Positions 46,101 through 54,560 of a stretch of 64,000 nucleotides of DNA are shown piece by piece. A model generated the notes under the pieces. It ran no database searches. It was not told the DNA's origin and worked only from the letters and a program-made list of their open reading frames with translations. Positions within the stretch are counted from its first letter, which is position 1; each line of letters starts with the position of its first letter. Both the position numbers and the translations under genes were made by a program. This stretch comes from Anaerolineae bacterium (GTDB lineage Bacteria; Chloroflexota; Anaerolineae; Aggregatilineales; Phototrophicaceae): contig JAJEBK010000014.1 of NCBI GenBank assembly GCA_022823945.1, positions 88,289 through 152,288 on the forward strand. Reading direction: 5' to 3'.

Positions 46101-46940
46101 TTACACCAAGACCGGCTGGTGCGCTGCCAGGCTGACCTCGCGGATGGGCAGGTCATGCCGTTGGCGGTCGATGAAATAGCTGACATGCTCATAACCAGCC
46201 TCTTGCAGTTGCGCCAAGGCTTTGTCGAAGTCTGCCCCGACACGATGCGCATCGTGCGCGTCTGAGCCAAGCACCACGGGAATGCCGCGCAGCGCCATCT
46301 CATACAACATTTCTGAGCCCGGATTCATTTGGCGGCAGGCTTTGTGCAAGCCGCTGGTATTCAATTCCATGGCTGTCCCGGCGCGGGCGATGCGGTCCAG
46401 CGAGCGATAAATGACAGCGCTGTGGTCGGCGAATTTGTAAAGCGACGGATGCACGATCTTGACGATATCGGGGTGGCTCAAACAATCGAACAAGCCCGAT
46501 TCGGCGGCGCGCGCCAGATTTTCAAAATAGCTGGCTTCGTATTCCAACCGCGTTTTGCCTTGCAGATAGAGCAGCTTGTATTCGTCCGTCTGCGGATGCA
46601 CCGAGCCGAGGATGTAGGAAAAATGAGCGCGGCGGTGCAGCTTGTCCAGCCAGCCTTCAAAGCCGGACAGGTAATCACTTTCCAAGCCCAACCGTACATC
46701 GACGCGCTCTGCATATTCGTCGCGGGCGCGCGCAACCATGTCGAAGTATTGCGGCAGTTGCTGGATGGACATGCGCACTTTGGGATTCCAACCGAAGGGC
46801 ATGGGACTATGGCAGGTGAAAGTGATGCCGCGCAGCCCGACGCGCTGTGCCTGGGCGGCGTAATCACTGGGCAGGCCTCGGGCATGCTTGCACAGCGGCG
46901 TGTGCATGTGCGAGTCGTAGAGGTTGGGCGCGTAGGGCAT
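46101..46940 (-). CDS. PHP-domain phosphatase, histidinol-phosphatase (HisJ)-like
   Basis: A 279-residue PHP-fold metal phosphoesterase. The first metal motif HxH is in NLYDSHMHTPLCKHA (about residues 9-13), with ITFTCHSPMP, LGLESDYLSG, SYILGSVH, CLSHPDIVK and the last VLGSDAHDA supplying the other metal ligands, in the order found in HisJ-type histidinol phosphatases. The start at 46940 follows GGAGCTAGCT. It is alone between a repeat and the convergent cyclopropane gene; no other his gene is near, so the substrate assignment is only by family. Confidence 0.86.
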   Translation of the reverse strand: MPYAPNLYDSHMHTPLCKHARGLPSDYAAQAQRVGLRGITFTCHSPMPFGWNPKVRMSIQQLPQYFDMVARARDEYAERVDVRLGLESDYLSGFEGWLDKLHRRAHFSYILGSVHPQTDEYKLLYLQGKTRLEYEASYFENLARAAESGLFDCLSHPDIVKIVHPSLYKFADHSAVIYRSLDRIARAGTAMELNTSGLHKACRQMNPGSEMLYEMALRGIPVVLGSDAHDAHRVGADFDKALAQLQEAGYEHVSYFIDRQRHDLPIREVSLAAHQPVLV

Positions 46941-47020
46941 AGCTAGCTCCGCGTTCGGATGCAAAACAGCGCCCATTATGCTGTAAATGCGCGGAAATGT
47001 CTATGCGCCGCTGGTTTCCC

Positions 47021-47383
47021 TCAGCTCACCGCCACACGCACGATCTCGGCGATGCGCGCTTCTGTCGCCGCGTCCAGCTCACGCATAAACCAGGAGCTGG
47101 GGATGAGTTGGTCGGTCGCGCCGGGTGCCAGGACGATGTTCGCTTTTTCGGTGAGTCCAAAGGTGACATAGTCGTCCATGCGGATGAAGACGAGCACAGG
47201 TTTCGTCCGGGATTTGGCGTAACCGGGCATGCCATACCACAGTCGCGGCTTGAGCTCGGGCGCGGCGGACAGGATGATCTCGTGCAGGCGCAGGCCAACG
47301 GCTGCCTGGTCGCCGAACATCTGCGGGATCTTGTCGAGTACAGCGGCCAGATTGTCGCTGTCTTTTTTGGCTTTTTTTGACAT
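47021..47383 (-). CDS. DUF1801-type (YdhG-like) small protein
   Basis: A 120-residue soluble protein of the DUF1801 (YdhG) fold: LHEIILSAAPELKPRLWYGMPGYA with the conserved WYGMPGY, then KPVLVFIRMDDYVTFGLTEKANI. The family is not characterised enzymatically. The start at 47383 follows AAAGGTGA; a TTG/ATG further upstream lies in a repeat. Family A repeat copy 4 begins 18 bases before the start codon. No partner gene is evident. Confidence 0.8.
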   Translation of the reverse strand: MSKKAKKDSDNLAAVLDKIPQMFGDQAAVGLRLHEIILSAAPELKPRLWYGMPGYAKSRTKPVLVFIRMDDYVTFGLTEKANIVLAPGATDQLIPSSWFMRELDAATEARIAEIVRVAVS

Positions 47384-47400
47384 CTCGTTCACCTTTCTGA

Positions 47401-47465
47401 GTAAGTCCAACAAAGTAATGCAACAATAGGATGGAACGGCGTAGGGGCGATTCTTGAGTCGCCCA
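47401..47465 (-). repeat. Dispersed repeat family A, copy 4
   Basis: On the minus strand it reads GGGCGACTCAAGAATCGCCC, CTACGCCGTTCCATCCTATT and TTGCATTACTTTGTTGGACT. It ends just upstream of the YdhG-like gene, in the same orientation as copy 3 upstream of the exporter. Confidence 0.65.
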
Positions 47466-47506
47466 CATGGTCAATGACCCAATAGCGGCGTAGTGGGCAA
47501 GACTCC

Positions 47507-49039
47507 CTAGATCTGTGACAGCCGCCTCATGTGCTGTTTGGTATCTTGATAAAGCGAGCGATACATCGGATACAGTTCATCGTAAATCGCTTTGTTCTGC
47601 CTGTTTGGCTCGATGCGCCGCTCGATGCGCAGCCACTCTTTCTGCAAGGGCGTGAAGTCCTGGAACAAACCCGCCGCCATGCCCGCGATGTAGGCGCTGC
47701 CGTATGCCGCGCCGATGGTCTGTGCCGGGACATCTTGCGGCAAACCGGTTGCATCGCTACAGATTTGCAGCCACAGCCTCTGCTGGACGCCGCCGCCTAT
47801 CACGATCAGCCGGCCAGGCTGCGCGCCGGACTCGCCCATCGTCTCGATATTATGCCGCAGACCAAAAGCGATGCCCTCCAAACAGCTGCGATAGAGGTGG
47901 GCGCGCGTATGCGAAAGCGTCAATCCAAAGCATGCGCCGCGGGCATGTGGGTCGTTGATGGGTGTGCGCTCGCCGCTGAAGTAGGGCAAGGTCAGCAAGC
48001 CTTCGGCGCCGGGCGGGGTCTGCGCCGCGCCAGCCACCAGCAGGTCAAAGGCATTTTCGCCGCGCGAGCGAGCCTGCAATCGTTCTTCGCCAGCCAGTTC
48101 ATCACGAAACCAGCGCAGCAACGCGCCCGCAGTCGACAAACCTGCCGCCAGGATCGCGCAGCCAGGTTGCAAATGCACCGACGCCCACAAGTCGCGATGG
48201 GGGCGAAATTGCGGGGTGGTCTGGATGAGGAACAACGTCGTTCCATACATGACCATCAGGTCGCCGATAGCGACTGCGCCAGCCGCGACCGCTTCTGCCA
48301 GGGCATCGGCTGTGCCCACAGCGACCGGTGTGCCAGCGGGAATGCCCGTTTCTTGGGCCGCTCTGGCTGTGACGAGGCCGGCTTGCTCGGTCGACCAGGC
48401 GGTTTCTGCCAGCCACTCCAGCGGGCAAACCCGTTCCACCCAGTCTTTGTGCCAGGCCAGCCGCTCCACATCAAAGAAGGGCGAAAAATAGGGCGCGACA
48501 TAGTTGTCCAGCACGAAGCGATCGGTCAAGCGAAAGACCAGGTAGGAAGCAGCGCTCACGATCTTGCGCGTCTTGGCAAACAGCGTCGGCTCGTGCTGCC
48601 GATACCACAGCGCTTTCGGCCCGACCGACTGCGCCGAAAGCGACTGCCCTGCCCGCGCGAAAATGGCGTCTTCGCCCAGCGCAGCATTCAATTTGGCGAT
48701 TTCGCTGCTGGCGCGGGTGTCGATGCCATACAAAATGGCGGGGCGCAGCGGACGAAAATTTTTGTCCAGTGGCAGCATGGTGGGGGCGATGGCGCTGCAA
48801 GCCACGCCCGCGATCTGCGCAGGGGCAATATCTGCCTGTTGAATGAGCGCGCGGGAGATCTGACAGAAATCAGACCACCATACCGCCTCGGCATCTTGCT
48901 CTGCCCAGCCGGGCTGTGGCATATCGAACGTATGCGCGATGCTGTGCTGCGCCACGATGCGCCCGTCCAGCGTCACCAGCGCGCCTTTGGAGCTGGATGT
49001 GCCGATGTCGATGCCCAGCAGCAGGCGGTCGTCCACCAC
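47507..49039 (-). CDS. FGGY-family carbohydrate kinase
   Basis: A 510-residue sugar kinase that phosphorylates a ketose or polyol with ATP. The N-terminal phosphate loop LLLGIDIGTSSSKGALVTLDG and the C-terminal adenosine loop LIVIGGGVQQRLWLQICSD are present, with LTLPYFSGERTPINDP and GIAFGLRHNIETM typical of xylulokinase-like FGGY proteins. GTPVAVGTADALAEAV is the catalytic Asp region. The start is GTG at 49039, overlapping the Gfo/Idh stop by one base (TAGTG), so translation is coupled. It is the last gene of the sugar operon; the sugar is unknown. Confidence 0.92.
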   Translation of the reverse strand: MVDDRLLLGIDIGTSSSKGALVTLDGRIVAQHSIAHTFDMPQPGWAEQDAEAVWWSDFCQISRALIQQADIAPAQIAGVACSAIAPTMLPLDKNFRPLRPAILYGIDTRASSEIAKLNAALGEDAIFARAGQSLSAQSVGPKALWYRQHEPTLFAKTRKIVSAASYLVFRLTDRFVLDNYVAPYFSPFFDVERLAWHKDWVERVCPLEWLAETAWSTEQAGLVTARAAQETGIPAGTPVAVGTADALAEAVAAGAVAIGDLMVMYGTTLFLIQTTPQFRPHRDLWASVHLQPGCAILAAGLSTAGALLRWFRDELAGEERLQARSRGENAFDLLVAGAAQTPPGAEGLLTLPYFSGERTPINDPHARGACFGLTLSHTRAHLYRSCLEGIAFGLRHNIETMGESGAQPGRLIVIGGGVQQRLWLQICSDATGLPQDVPAQTIGAAYGSAYIAGMAAGLFQDFTPLQKEWLRIERRIEPNRQNKAIYDELYPMYRSLYQDTKQHMRRLSQI

Positions 49040-50070
49040 TAGAGCAGCTCGACAGGCTGTCCGGCGCGCGCCGATTCTTCAATCGCGCAAAGCACACAGG
49101 TCACCAGCGCCGCCTCTCGCCCGGTTGCCAGCACAGGCTTGTCATCCACGACAGCATCGACAAAGCGAGCGATGGATTCCAGAACAAAGCCGCTGAGCCG
49201 CGCCGAGTCGGCATCGAGGGTGAAGCCAAGCGTATCGGGCAGGCTGGCTGCCGTCTGCGTATATTTCTCGACTGTGCGGTTGTCGCTGGTATTGATGTAT
49301 AGCGCCCCCTGGCTGCCCAGCAGCTCCATCTTCAGGTTGAAGACATTGGGCTCGGTCTCTGGCAGGATCCAGGCGTTTTCCAAGGTAAGCACCGCGCCGC
49401 CCGCGAATTCGACAATGGCGATATGGAAGTCTTGCGTGTCGATGCCCAGCGACTTCAGCACGCCCGAGCGACTCACGGCATAGACGCGCGCAGGCATTTC
49501 GCCCAGCAGCCAGCAAGCCATATCCAGCATGTGGCTGGCCAAGAACCACAACGCCGAGCTCTGCGCCGCCCAAGGCAACATCTGCGTTGGCACGAAGGTC
49601 GTATTGCTCAGCCTGGCGTATATGTATTGCAGCTCGCCCAGTTCGCCCGCCTGCACCGCCTGCCGCGCCGACACGAAGGCCGGGTTGACGCGATTGTGAA
49701 AGTCGACCATCAGCTTGACGCCAGCCTTTTCGACAGCCTGCACGATGGCAGAGGCATCGGCGTTGGTGGTGGCGATTGGTTTTTCGACAAGGATATGTTT
49801 GCCAGCCTGCGCTGCGGCGATTGCGATCTCGCGATGGGCGAAATCCGGCGTCGCAATCGAGACGGCAGCGATGTCATCACGCGCCAGCAAATCGCGGTAA
49901 TCCGTGTATACATGCGCCACGCCATAGCGGTCGGCTACTTCACGCGCGCGCGCTTCGTTCAAGTCGCAGATGGCGACCAATTCTGCGCGTGGCATATGGT
50001 GATAAACATGAGCGTGCCAGGCACCACCGACGATTCCCGCGCCAATGAGTCCAAAGCCAACTGTGTGCAT
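49039..50070 (-). CDS. Gfo/Idh/MocA family oxidoreductase
   Basis: A 343-residue NAD(P)-dependent sugar dehydrogenase. The Rossmann motif is GFGLIGAGIVGGAWHAHV, and GKHILVEKPIATTNADA (about residues 90-107) holds the catalytic lysine of the EKP motif. The C-terminal half has the open beta-sheet domain (LSNTTFVPTQMLPW ... GGAVLTLENAWILPE). Members oxidise inositol, glucose, N-acetyl sugars and others. It starts 4 bases after the permease stop, and the kinase follows by overlap, so it likely processes the imported sugar before phosphorylation, although the order of steps is inference. Confidence 0.92.
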   Translation of the reverse strand: MHTVGFGLIGAGIVGGAWHAHVYHHMPRAELVAICDLNEARAREVADRYGVAHVYTDYRDLLARDDIAAVSIATPDFAHREIAIAAAQAGKHILVEKPIATTNADASAIVQAVEKAGVKLMVDFHNRVNPAFVSARQAVQAGELGELQYIYARLSNTTFVPTQMLPWAAQSSALWFLASHMLDMACWLLGEMPARVYAVSRSGVLKSLGIDTQDFHIAIVEFAGGAVLTLENAWILPETEPNVFNLKMELLGSQGALYINTSDNRTVEKYTQTAASLPDTLGFTLDADSARLSGFVLESIARFVDAVVDDKPVLATGREAALVTCVLCAIEESARAGQPVELL

Positions 50071-50074
50071 GTGT

Positions 50075-50905
50075 CTATCCTTTCACTGCGCCGAATGTGA
50101 GACCTCGCACGACATAGCGCCCTAACAACAAAAATATGATCATGGGCGGCAGCATAGCCACCACCGCCGTCGCCGCGATATGCCCCCAATATACGCCGGT
50201 CGAGGCAAAAAAGCTGATTGTGCCCACGGGCAATGTGACCGTGCTGCCACGGCTGAGCACCAGAGGGAAAAGCACATTGTTCCAACTGAAGACGAAAGTG
50301 AACATGGAAGTGACGATCAAACCCGGCAGCGCCAGTGGGATGATGATGCGAAAGAAAGCGCGCAGCCTGGTCGCGCCATCCACCCAAGCCGCTTCTTCCA
50401 GGTCCAGCGGGACTTCGTCGATGAAGCTCTTCAACAGCCACACCGAAAACGGGATCGCCAGCGTCTGCAAAGTCAATATCATCGCCTGGTAGCTGCCCGC
50501 CCAGCCGATCCACGACATGAGGATGAAATAGGGGATGACGAAGACGATGGGCGGGGCAATTAGAAGGCTGATATACCAGTTCATAATGAACTCTTTGCCG
50601 CGCATGGCGAAACGCGACAGGGCATACGCCGCCGAAAGCGCGAATGGCAGGCTAAGCAGAGTCGCGCCGCTGCTGACGATCAGGCTATTGACCAGTTGGG
50701 GGGCATTGTTGCCGGGCTCGACAAATGTGTCTATGAAGTTGCCGAGATACGGCTCGAAGATCAGTTGGGGCGGCAAGGTGTAGGCTTCGCTGGGATGCCG
50801 GAATGCCAGCAGAATGAACCAGCATATCGGTCCCAGAAAAAAGACCATCACCAACAGCGTCAGCGCATAGATAGCGAGTTTCTGCCTCGCTGTGTGGCGG
50901 CGCAT
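50075..50905 (-). CDS. Sugar ABC transporter permease, MalG type
   Basis: A 276-residue permease with six membrane helices. The EAA loop that docks the ATPase is LEEAAWVDGATRLRAFFRII (around residue 190). First helix YALTLLVMVFFLGPICWFIL. The start could be GTG at 50917 or ATG at 50905, which lies just after the upstream permease stop at 50911; I prefer the ATG. It is co-transcribed with the MalF-type permease. The transporter ATPase gene is not in the operon, so a shared MsmK-like ATPase elsewhere is likely. Confidence 0.92.
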   Translation of the reverse strand: MRRHTARQKLAIYALTLLVMVFFLGPICWFILLAFRHPSEAYTLPPQLIFEPYLGNFIDTFVEPGNNAPQLVNSLIVSSGATLLSLPFALSAAYALSRFAMRGKEFIMNWYISLLIAPPIVFVIPYFILMSWIGWAGSYQAMILTLQTLAIPFSVWLLKSFIDEVPLDLEEAAWVDGATRLRAFFRIIIPLALPGLIVTSMFTFVFSWNNVLFPLVLSRGSTVTLPVGTISFFASTGVYWGHIAATAVVAMLPPMIIFLLLGRYVVRGLTFGAVKG

Positions 50906-50910
50906 CCCAA

Positions 50911-51840
50911 TTACCACTCGCGCTTGCGAAATACGAAGAAGAGATACAAATTGATGATGATGCTGACGATGATGACCACCAGCCAGGTCATCGCCGCCGT
51001 CAAGCCGATATTGTAATTAACCAGTCCCTCGCGGTAGAGATTGAAGCTGAGTGTGCGCGAAGCCGTGCCCGGACCCCCATTCGTCAGCACATAGACCAGG
51101 TCGAAGCTGTTGAAGAGCTGCATGAAGCGGATCATGACCAGAAATGCGGCGATCGGGCGCAGCAGCGGCAAGGTAACCGACCAGAACATGCGCCAGCCGC
51201 TTGCCCCGTCCACCTGCGCCGCTTCTTTGATCTCTTCGCTGATCGAAAGCAAGCCGGCATAGAGCACAATGGCGAAGAAAGGCGTCCACTGCCAGGTATC
51301 GACCAAGCCGATGCTGAAGAGCGCTGTGCCCGCGTTGCCCAAAAAACCCTGCGGCGGGACAGGAACGCCCAAACCTTTCAGCAGCCAGGGCAAGATGCCG
51401 CCTTTGGGCTCGAGCAAATAACGAAACAGGAAGCCCGCCACCACCGGCGCCAGCGTGGTCGGCATGATCAGCACTGCGCGCATCAGACCCATGCCGCGCA
51501 GATGCGTGTGCAGCAGCAGAGCGATGCCCATGCCCAGCCAGAATTGGGCAAATGTGCCCAGTCCCGCCAGCAGCAAGGTATTCTTTAGCGCCTCGCTGAA
51601 CGGCGTTACCAGGAAGACCATGCGGAAGTTGTCCCAGCCAGAGTGATAGAGCGGCATGGGGCTGGTCTGCAAGTTCCAAAACCAGAAGCTGTTGCGCAGG
51701 GCGAAACCCAGCGGATACAAAATCAGCGCCAGCAAGATGATGACCGAGGGCGCGAGCAGGATGTAGGGGAGACGTTTGTTGACTGTGGAACGATTGAGCA
51801 ATCCCGAACCCCCCAGAAGAAACTTGCCGGGGCGACCCAT
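50911..51840 (-). CDS. Sugar ABC transporter permease, MalF type
   Basis: A 309-residue permease with six helices. EAA loop: EIKEAAQVDGASGWRMFWSV. The N-terminus has a long basic region before the first helix (YILLAPSVIILLALILYPLGF). The start at 51840 is likely; longer reading runs into the intergenic hairpin. Works as a heterodimer with the MalG-type permease encoded next. Confidence 0.92.
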   Translation of the reverse strand: MGRPGKFLLGGSGLLNRSTVNKRLPYILLAPSVIILLALILYPLGFALRNSFWFWNLQTSPMPLYHSGWDNFRMVFLVTPFSEALKNTLLLAGLGTFAQFWLGMGIALLLHTHLRGMGLMRAVLIMPTTLAPVVAGFLFRYLLEPKGGILPWLLKGLGVPVPPQGFLGNAGTALFSIGLVDTWQWTPFFAIVLYAGLLSISEEIKEAAQVDGASGWRMFWSVTLPLLRPIAAFLVMIRFMQLFNSFDLVYVLTNGGPGTASRTLSFNLYREGLVNYNIGLTAAMTWLVVIIVSIIINLYLFFVFRKREW

Positions 51841-51876
51841 ATGGAGCGCCCCTTTTTTTCGGAACTTTGCGGCTGC

Positions 51877-51897
51877 GGGCGGCTTGAACGGCCACCC
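51877..51897 (-). terminator. Intercistronic hairpin after the binding-protein gene
   Basis: On the minus strand GGGTGGC-CGTTCAA-GCCGCCC, a 7-bp stem with one G-U pair and a 7-base loop, between the binding protein and permease genes. There is no U-run, so it more likely protects the upstream mRNA (excess binding protein) than ends transcription. Confidence 0.4.
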
Positions 51898-51930
51898 CTG
51901 CAAATGAACCGGGGTTAGTGCCAATCGGCT

Positions 51931-53400
51931 TTACATCCCGGACAAGCTGGCGATCAGCGCCTTGGTGTTTTCGAGCGTGTCGTCGAAGCTCTCGACGCCG
52001 TAGGGAATCATCTGATTGCCGCTCAAGATATTCTGGAAGAGCGTCTGGGTGGTGGCAAGCGCCTGCTCTGGCGTGACAGCGCCTGTCATCGCCTGGTTGA
52101 TCTGCAAGCCATACACGCCTTCCAGCGAGGTATAGATGGGCGCGGGCGGGCGCACAACCTTGCCATCGCCCAGCTTCATCATCTCCAACTGCGTGCCCAG
52201 GAAGGGATAGATGGCGTTCAAGTCGGCATCTTCATAGTTGGATTTGCGGCTGAAATCGGCGAACTGGTGGCCCTTGACATTGACCTGCCCCATGGCTTTT
52301 TGCCCTTCAGAGCCGGTCGCCCATTTGATGAATTGCCAGGCGGCATCCTGGTTGGCTGATGTGGATGGCATGCCCAGCGACCAGCCACCTAGGCTGACAA
52401 CCTGGTCGCCACCAGCGCTCATTGTCGGCAACACAGCTGTTTCGAACTTGTCGACCACGGGCGATGGCGTGCCAGTCAGATAGCCTTCGTTGTTGACCAG
52501 GTAGAAGTATGGCGTCCAGTGATAAAACATGCCGATATCGCCTTGTGAGAAGCGGGTGCCAGCATCGAACCAGAGGTAGTTGATGGACTCGGGCGGCGAG
52601 GCAGCGTAGAGCTTCAGCCAGTCATGAAGCGCGGCGGTGTTGGCATCGCTGTTGATGGTGGGCGAGAAGTCCCAGGGCGCTTCGGGGAATTGGGTGAACC
52701 AGCGCGTGCCATAACTGGCGGCCAGCTGCGTGTACATGTGTACGACTGGCACCGGTTGCGCGCCAATGACTGTCGTGCCATACATGCTGGTGCCATCCAG
52801 ATCCATGCCGTTGATCTGGTCGAGGATGCCGAAGTAATCTTCCCAGGTCCAGTCGCCCGCATCGGCCACGGACGCGGGCAGCAGATCCAAACCAGCCGCT
52901 TCAAAGAGATCGGTGCGGTACATAATGCCCTGCGCATACGAAGCGATGGGCAATGTCCAGACATGGTTGCGCCAGGTGCTCAGCGAATAGAGGCATTCGG
53001 GCACGAAATCGTCAAAATGGGCGTCCGAATCCATGGCGATGAAGTCATCCAGCGAGCGAATCCAGCCGTTGTCGGCATATTGGCTGATCCACATTTGGTC
53101 GACGGCGATGACATCCGCATCGGCGCTCTGGGTGAGGAAGGCATTGACCAGTCGCGCTTGCAAAGCTGTGTAACCCAGCGACTCGATATTGACGGTGATA
53201 CCGGTCATCTCGGTGAATTGGTCGGTCACGCTTTGCAGCGCCAGATCCCACGGATCGCCAACAGTCAGCACATTGATGGTGGTATCGGTTTGGGCAGCGA
53301 CCCTAGCCAGGTTGCCCAGCGGAGATGCGCCAGCCAACGCCGCGCCGGCCGCGCCGCTCATGCGCAAAAAGTCGCGCCTGCTCAATCTGTCCTTTGACAT
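51931..53400 (-). CDS. Extracellular sugar-binding protein, Tat-exported
   Basis: A 489-residue binding protein of the SBP_bac_1 (family 1) type. The N-terminus has the twin-arginine motif LSRRDFLRMSG followed by an Ala-rich hydrophobic segment, so export should be by Tat in folded form. The mature lobe begins TTINVLTVGDPWDLALQSVT, and DADVIAVDQMWISQYADNGW and AAWQFIKWATGSEGQKAM are characteristic of the family. No lipobox is seen, so how it stays at the cell surface is unclear. TAGGAGCAG is the ribosome site. It feeds the two permeases downstream. Confidence 0.92.
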   Translation of the reverse strand: MSKDRLSRRDFLRMSGAAGAALAGASPLGNLARVAAQTDTTINVLTVGDPWDLALQSVTDQFTEMTGITVNIESLGYTALQARLVNAFLTQSADADVIAVDQMWISQYADNGWIRSLDDFIAMDSDAHFDDFVPECLYSLSTWRNHVWTLPIASYAQGIMYRTDLFEAAGLDLLPASVADAGDWTWEDYFGILDQINGMDLDGTSMYGTTVIGAQPVPVVHMYTQLAASYGTRWFTQFPEAPWDFSPTINSDANTAALHDWLKLYAASPPESINYLWFDAGTRFSQGDIGMFYHWTPYFYLVNNEGYLTGTPSPVVDKFETAVLPTMSAGGDQVVSLGGWSLGMPSTSANQDAAWQFIKWATGSEGQKAMGQVNVKGHQFADFSRKSNYEDADLNAIYPFLGTQLEMMKLGDGKVVRPPAPIYTSLEGVYGLQINQAMTGAVTPEQALATTQTLFQNILSGNQMIPYGVESFDDTLENTKALIASLSGM

Positions 53401-53474
53401 AGTCTGCTCCTATTGAAGATTTATAGATTGTCGGACTCAGTTTGGTAATCGCTCGATACTCACCTCCCGCACAT

Positions 53475-54560
53475 TCAGATTTGCAGCGCGCCGTCAATCA
53501 AGACTGACTGTTCATCGACTAAGACTGCCCCGCCAGCGCGCATATCCTTGACCAGGTCCCAATGAATGCTGCTCTCGTTGACGCCGCCGCATTCGGGATA
53601 AGCTCTGCCCAGCGCAATGTGCACTGTGCCGCCGATCTTTTCATCATAAAGTATATCGTGGCAGACAACATCCAGGCACGGATTCAACCCAAACGCAAAC
53701 TCTCCTAACAAACTGGCACCAGCATCGGTATCCAGGATGCGTCGCAGATAGTCTTCGTTGGCCGCGGCGCGCGCCTGTACAAGCCGGCCATCGCGCCATG
53801 CCAGGCGAATATCGGGCACGACCACCCCACCGAAAATCGCCCCCTGCTCAAAATGAATGCGCCCATTGAGCGTAGCGTTGACCGGCGCTGTGTAGATTTC
53901 GCCATCGGGCAAGTTGATCTTGCCAGCAAAGACGCGCCATTCGCGTCCCGCGACGGAAAAAGCCAAGTCTGTTTCCGCCCCCGCGACGATACGCACGCTC
54001 CGCGAGCCACGCAATGTGCGGGCTTGCGCATGCCAACGCTGCGAGAGCGACTCATAATCCAGCAAGCAAGCGGCGAAGAACATCTCAGTCAGCGAATCCA
54101 GGTCTATGCCAGCTTGCCGCGCCAGCGCTTCGGTGGGCACGCGCAGCAGGCACCAGCGCGTCTTTTGCCAGCGCAACGCCGAGACCTGTCCTTGTACAGC
54201 CTGGTGCATGGCGATAGCTTCGGCAGGGATGTCAGCCGGCGCAGGGAAGCCAGCCAGCGCGCGCAATCCAAAATAGACATCCGCCCATTCCATACCATAG
54301 GCCTCGATAGCTGGCATCCAGCCAATCTGCTGCGGATTGCCCTGCCACAGCAGCGACTTTCGCATCGCCTCGGCAAAGAACTGCACTTGGGGAAATGCGC
54401 CACATTCAATGCAAGCGGCGTACAAAGCCTGCGCCAGGGGATAGCTGTCGACTTCGTGCATGGCGATCATGACGCGCTCGCCGGGCTGTACTGCTGTGGA
54501 GTAGCGCGTCAGCACATTCGCCACTTGCCGCCAGCGCGGGTCAACCGCCTCAATCGCCAC
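53475..54560 (-). CDS. M29 family aminopeptidase-like protein
   Basis: A 361-residue protein of peptidase family M29 (AmpS/aminopeptidase T). Family landmarks are LPDGEIYTAPVNATLNGRIH with the conserved Glu near residue 245, GEFAFGLNPCLDVVCHDILYDEKIGGTVHIALGRAY and NESSIHWDLVKDM, which contain the metal-binding Glu, His and Asp residues of the family. I take GTG at 54560 as start: it lies in an 11-base overlap with the BtpA stop and begins the homologous region; TTG at 54575 is possible. M29-like genes in sugar operons are known from other bacteria but their role is unclear. Confidence 0.82.
   Translation of the reverse strand: MAIEAVDPRWRQVANVLTRYSTAVQPGERVMIAMHEVDSYPLAQALYAACIECGAFPQVQFFAEAMRKSLLWQGNPQQIGWMPAIEAYGMEWADVYFGLRALAGFPAPADIPAEAIAMHQAVQGQVSALRWQKTRWCLLRVPTEALARQAGIDLDSLTEMFFAACLLDYESLSQRWHAQARTLRGSRSVRIVAGAETDLAFSVAGREWRVFAGKINLPDGEIYTAPVNATLNGRIHFEQGAIFGGVVVPDIRLAWRDGRLVQARAAANEDYLRRILDTDAGASLLGEFAFGLNPCLDVVCHDILYDEKIGGTVHIALGRAYPECGGVNESSIHWDLVKDMRAGGAVLVDEQSVLIDGALQI

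Noticed and set aside
47531..49042. Plus-strand 503-codon frame opposite the FGGY kinase
   Set aside because: Shadow of a well-supported kinase; no ribosome site or domain.
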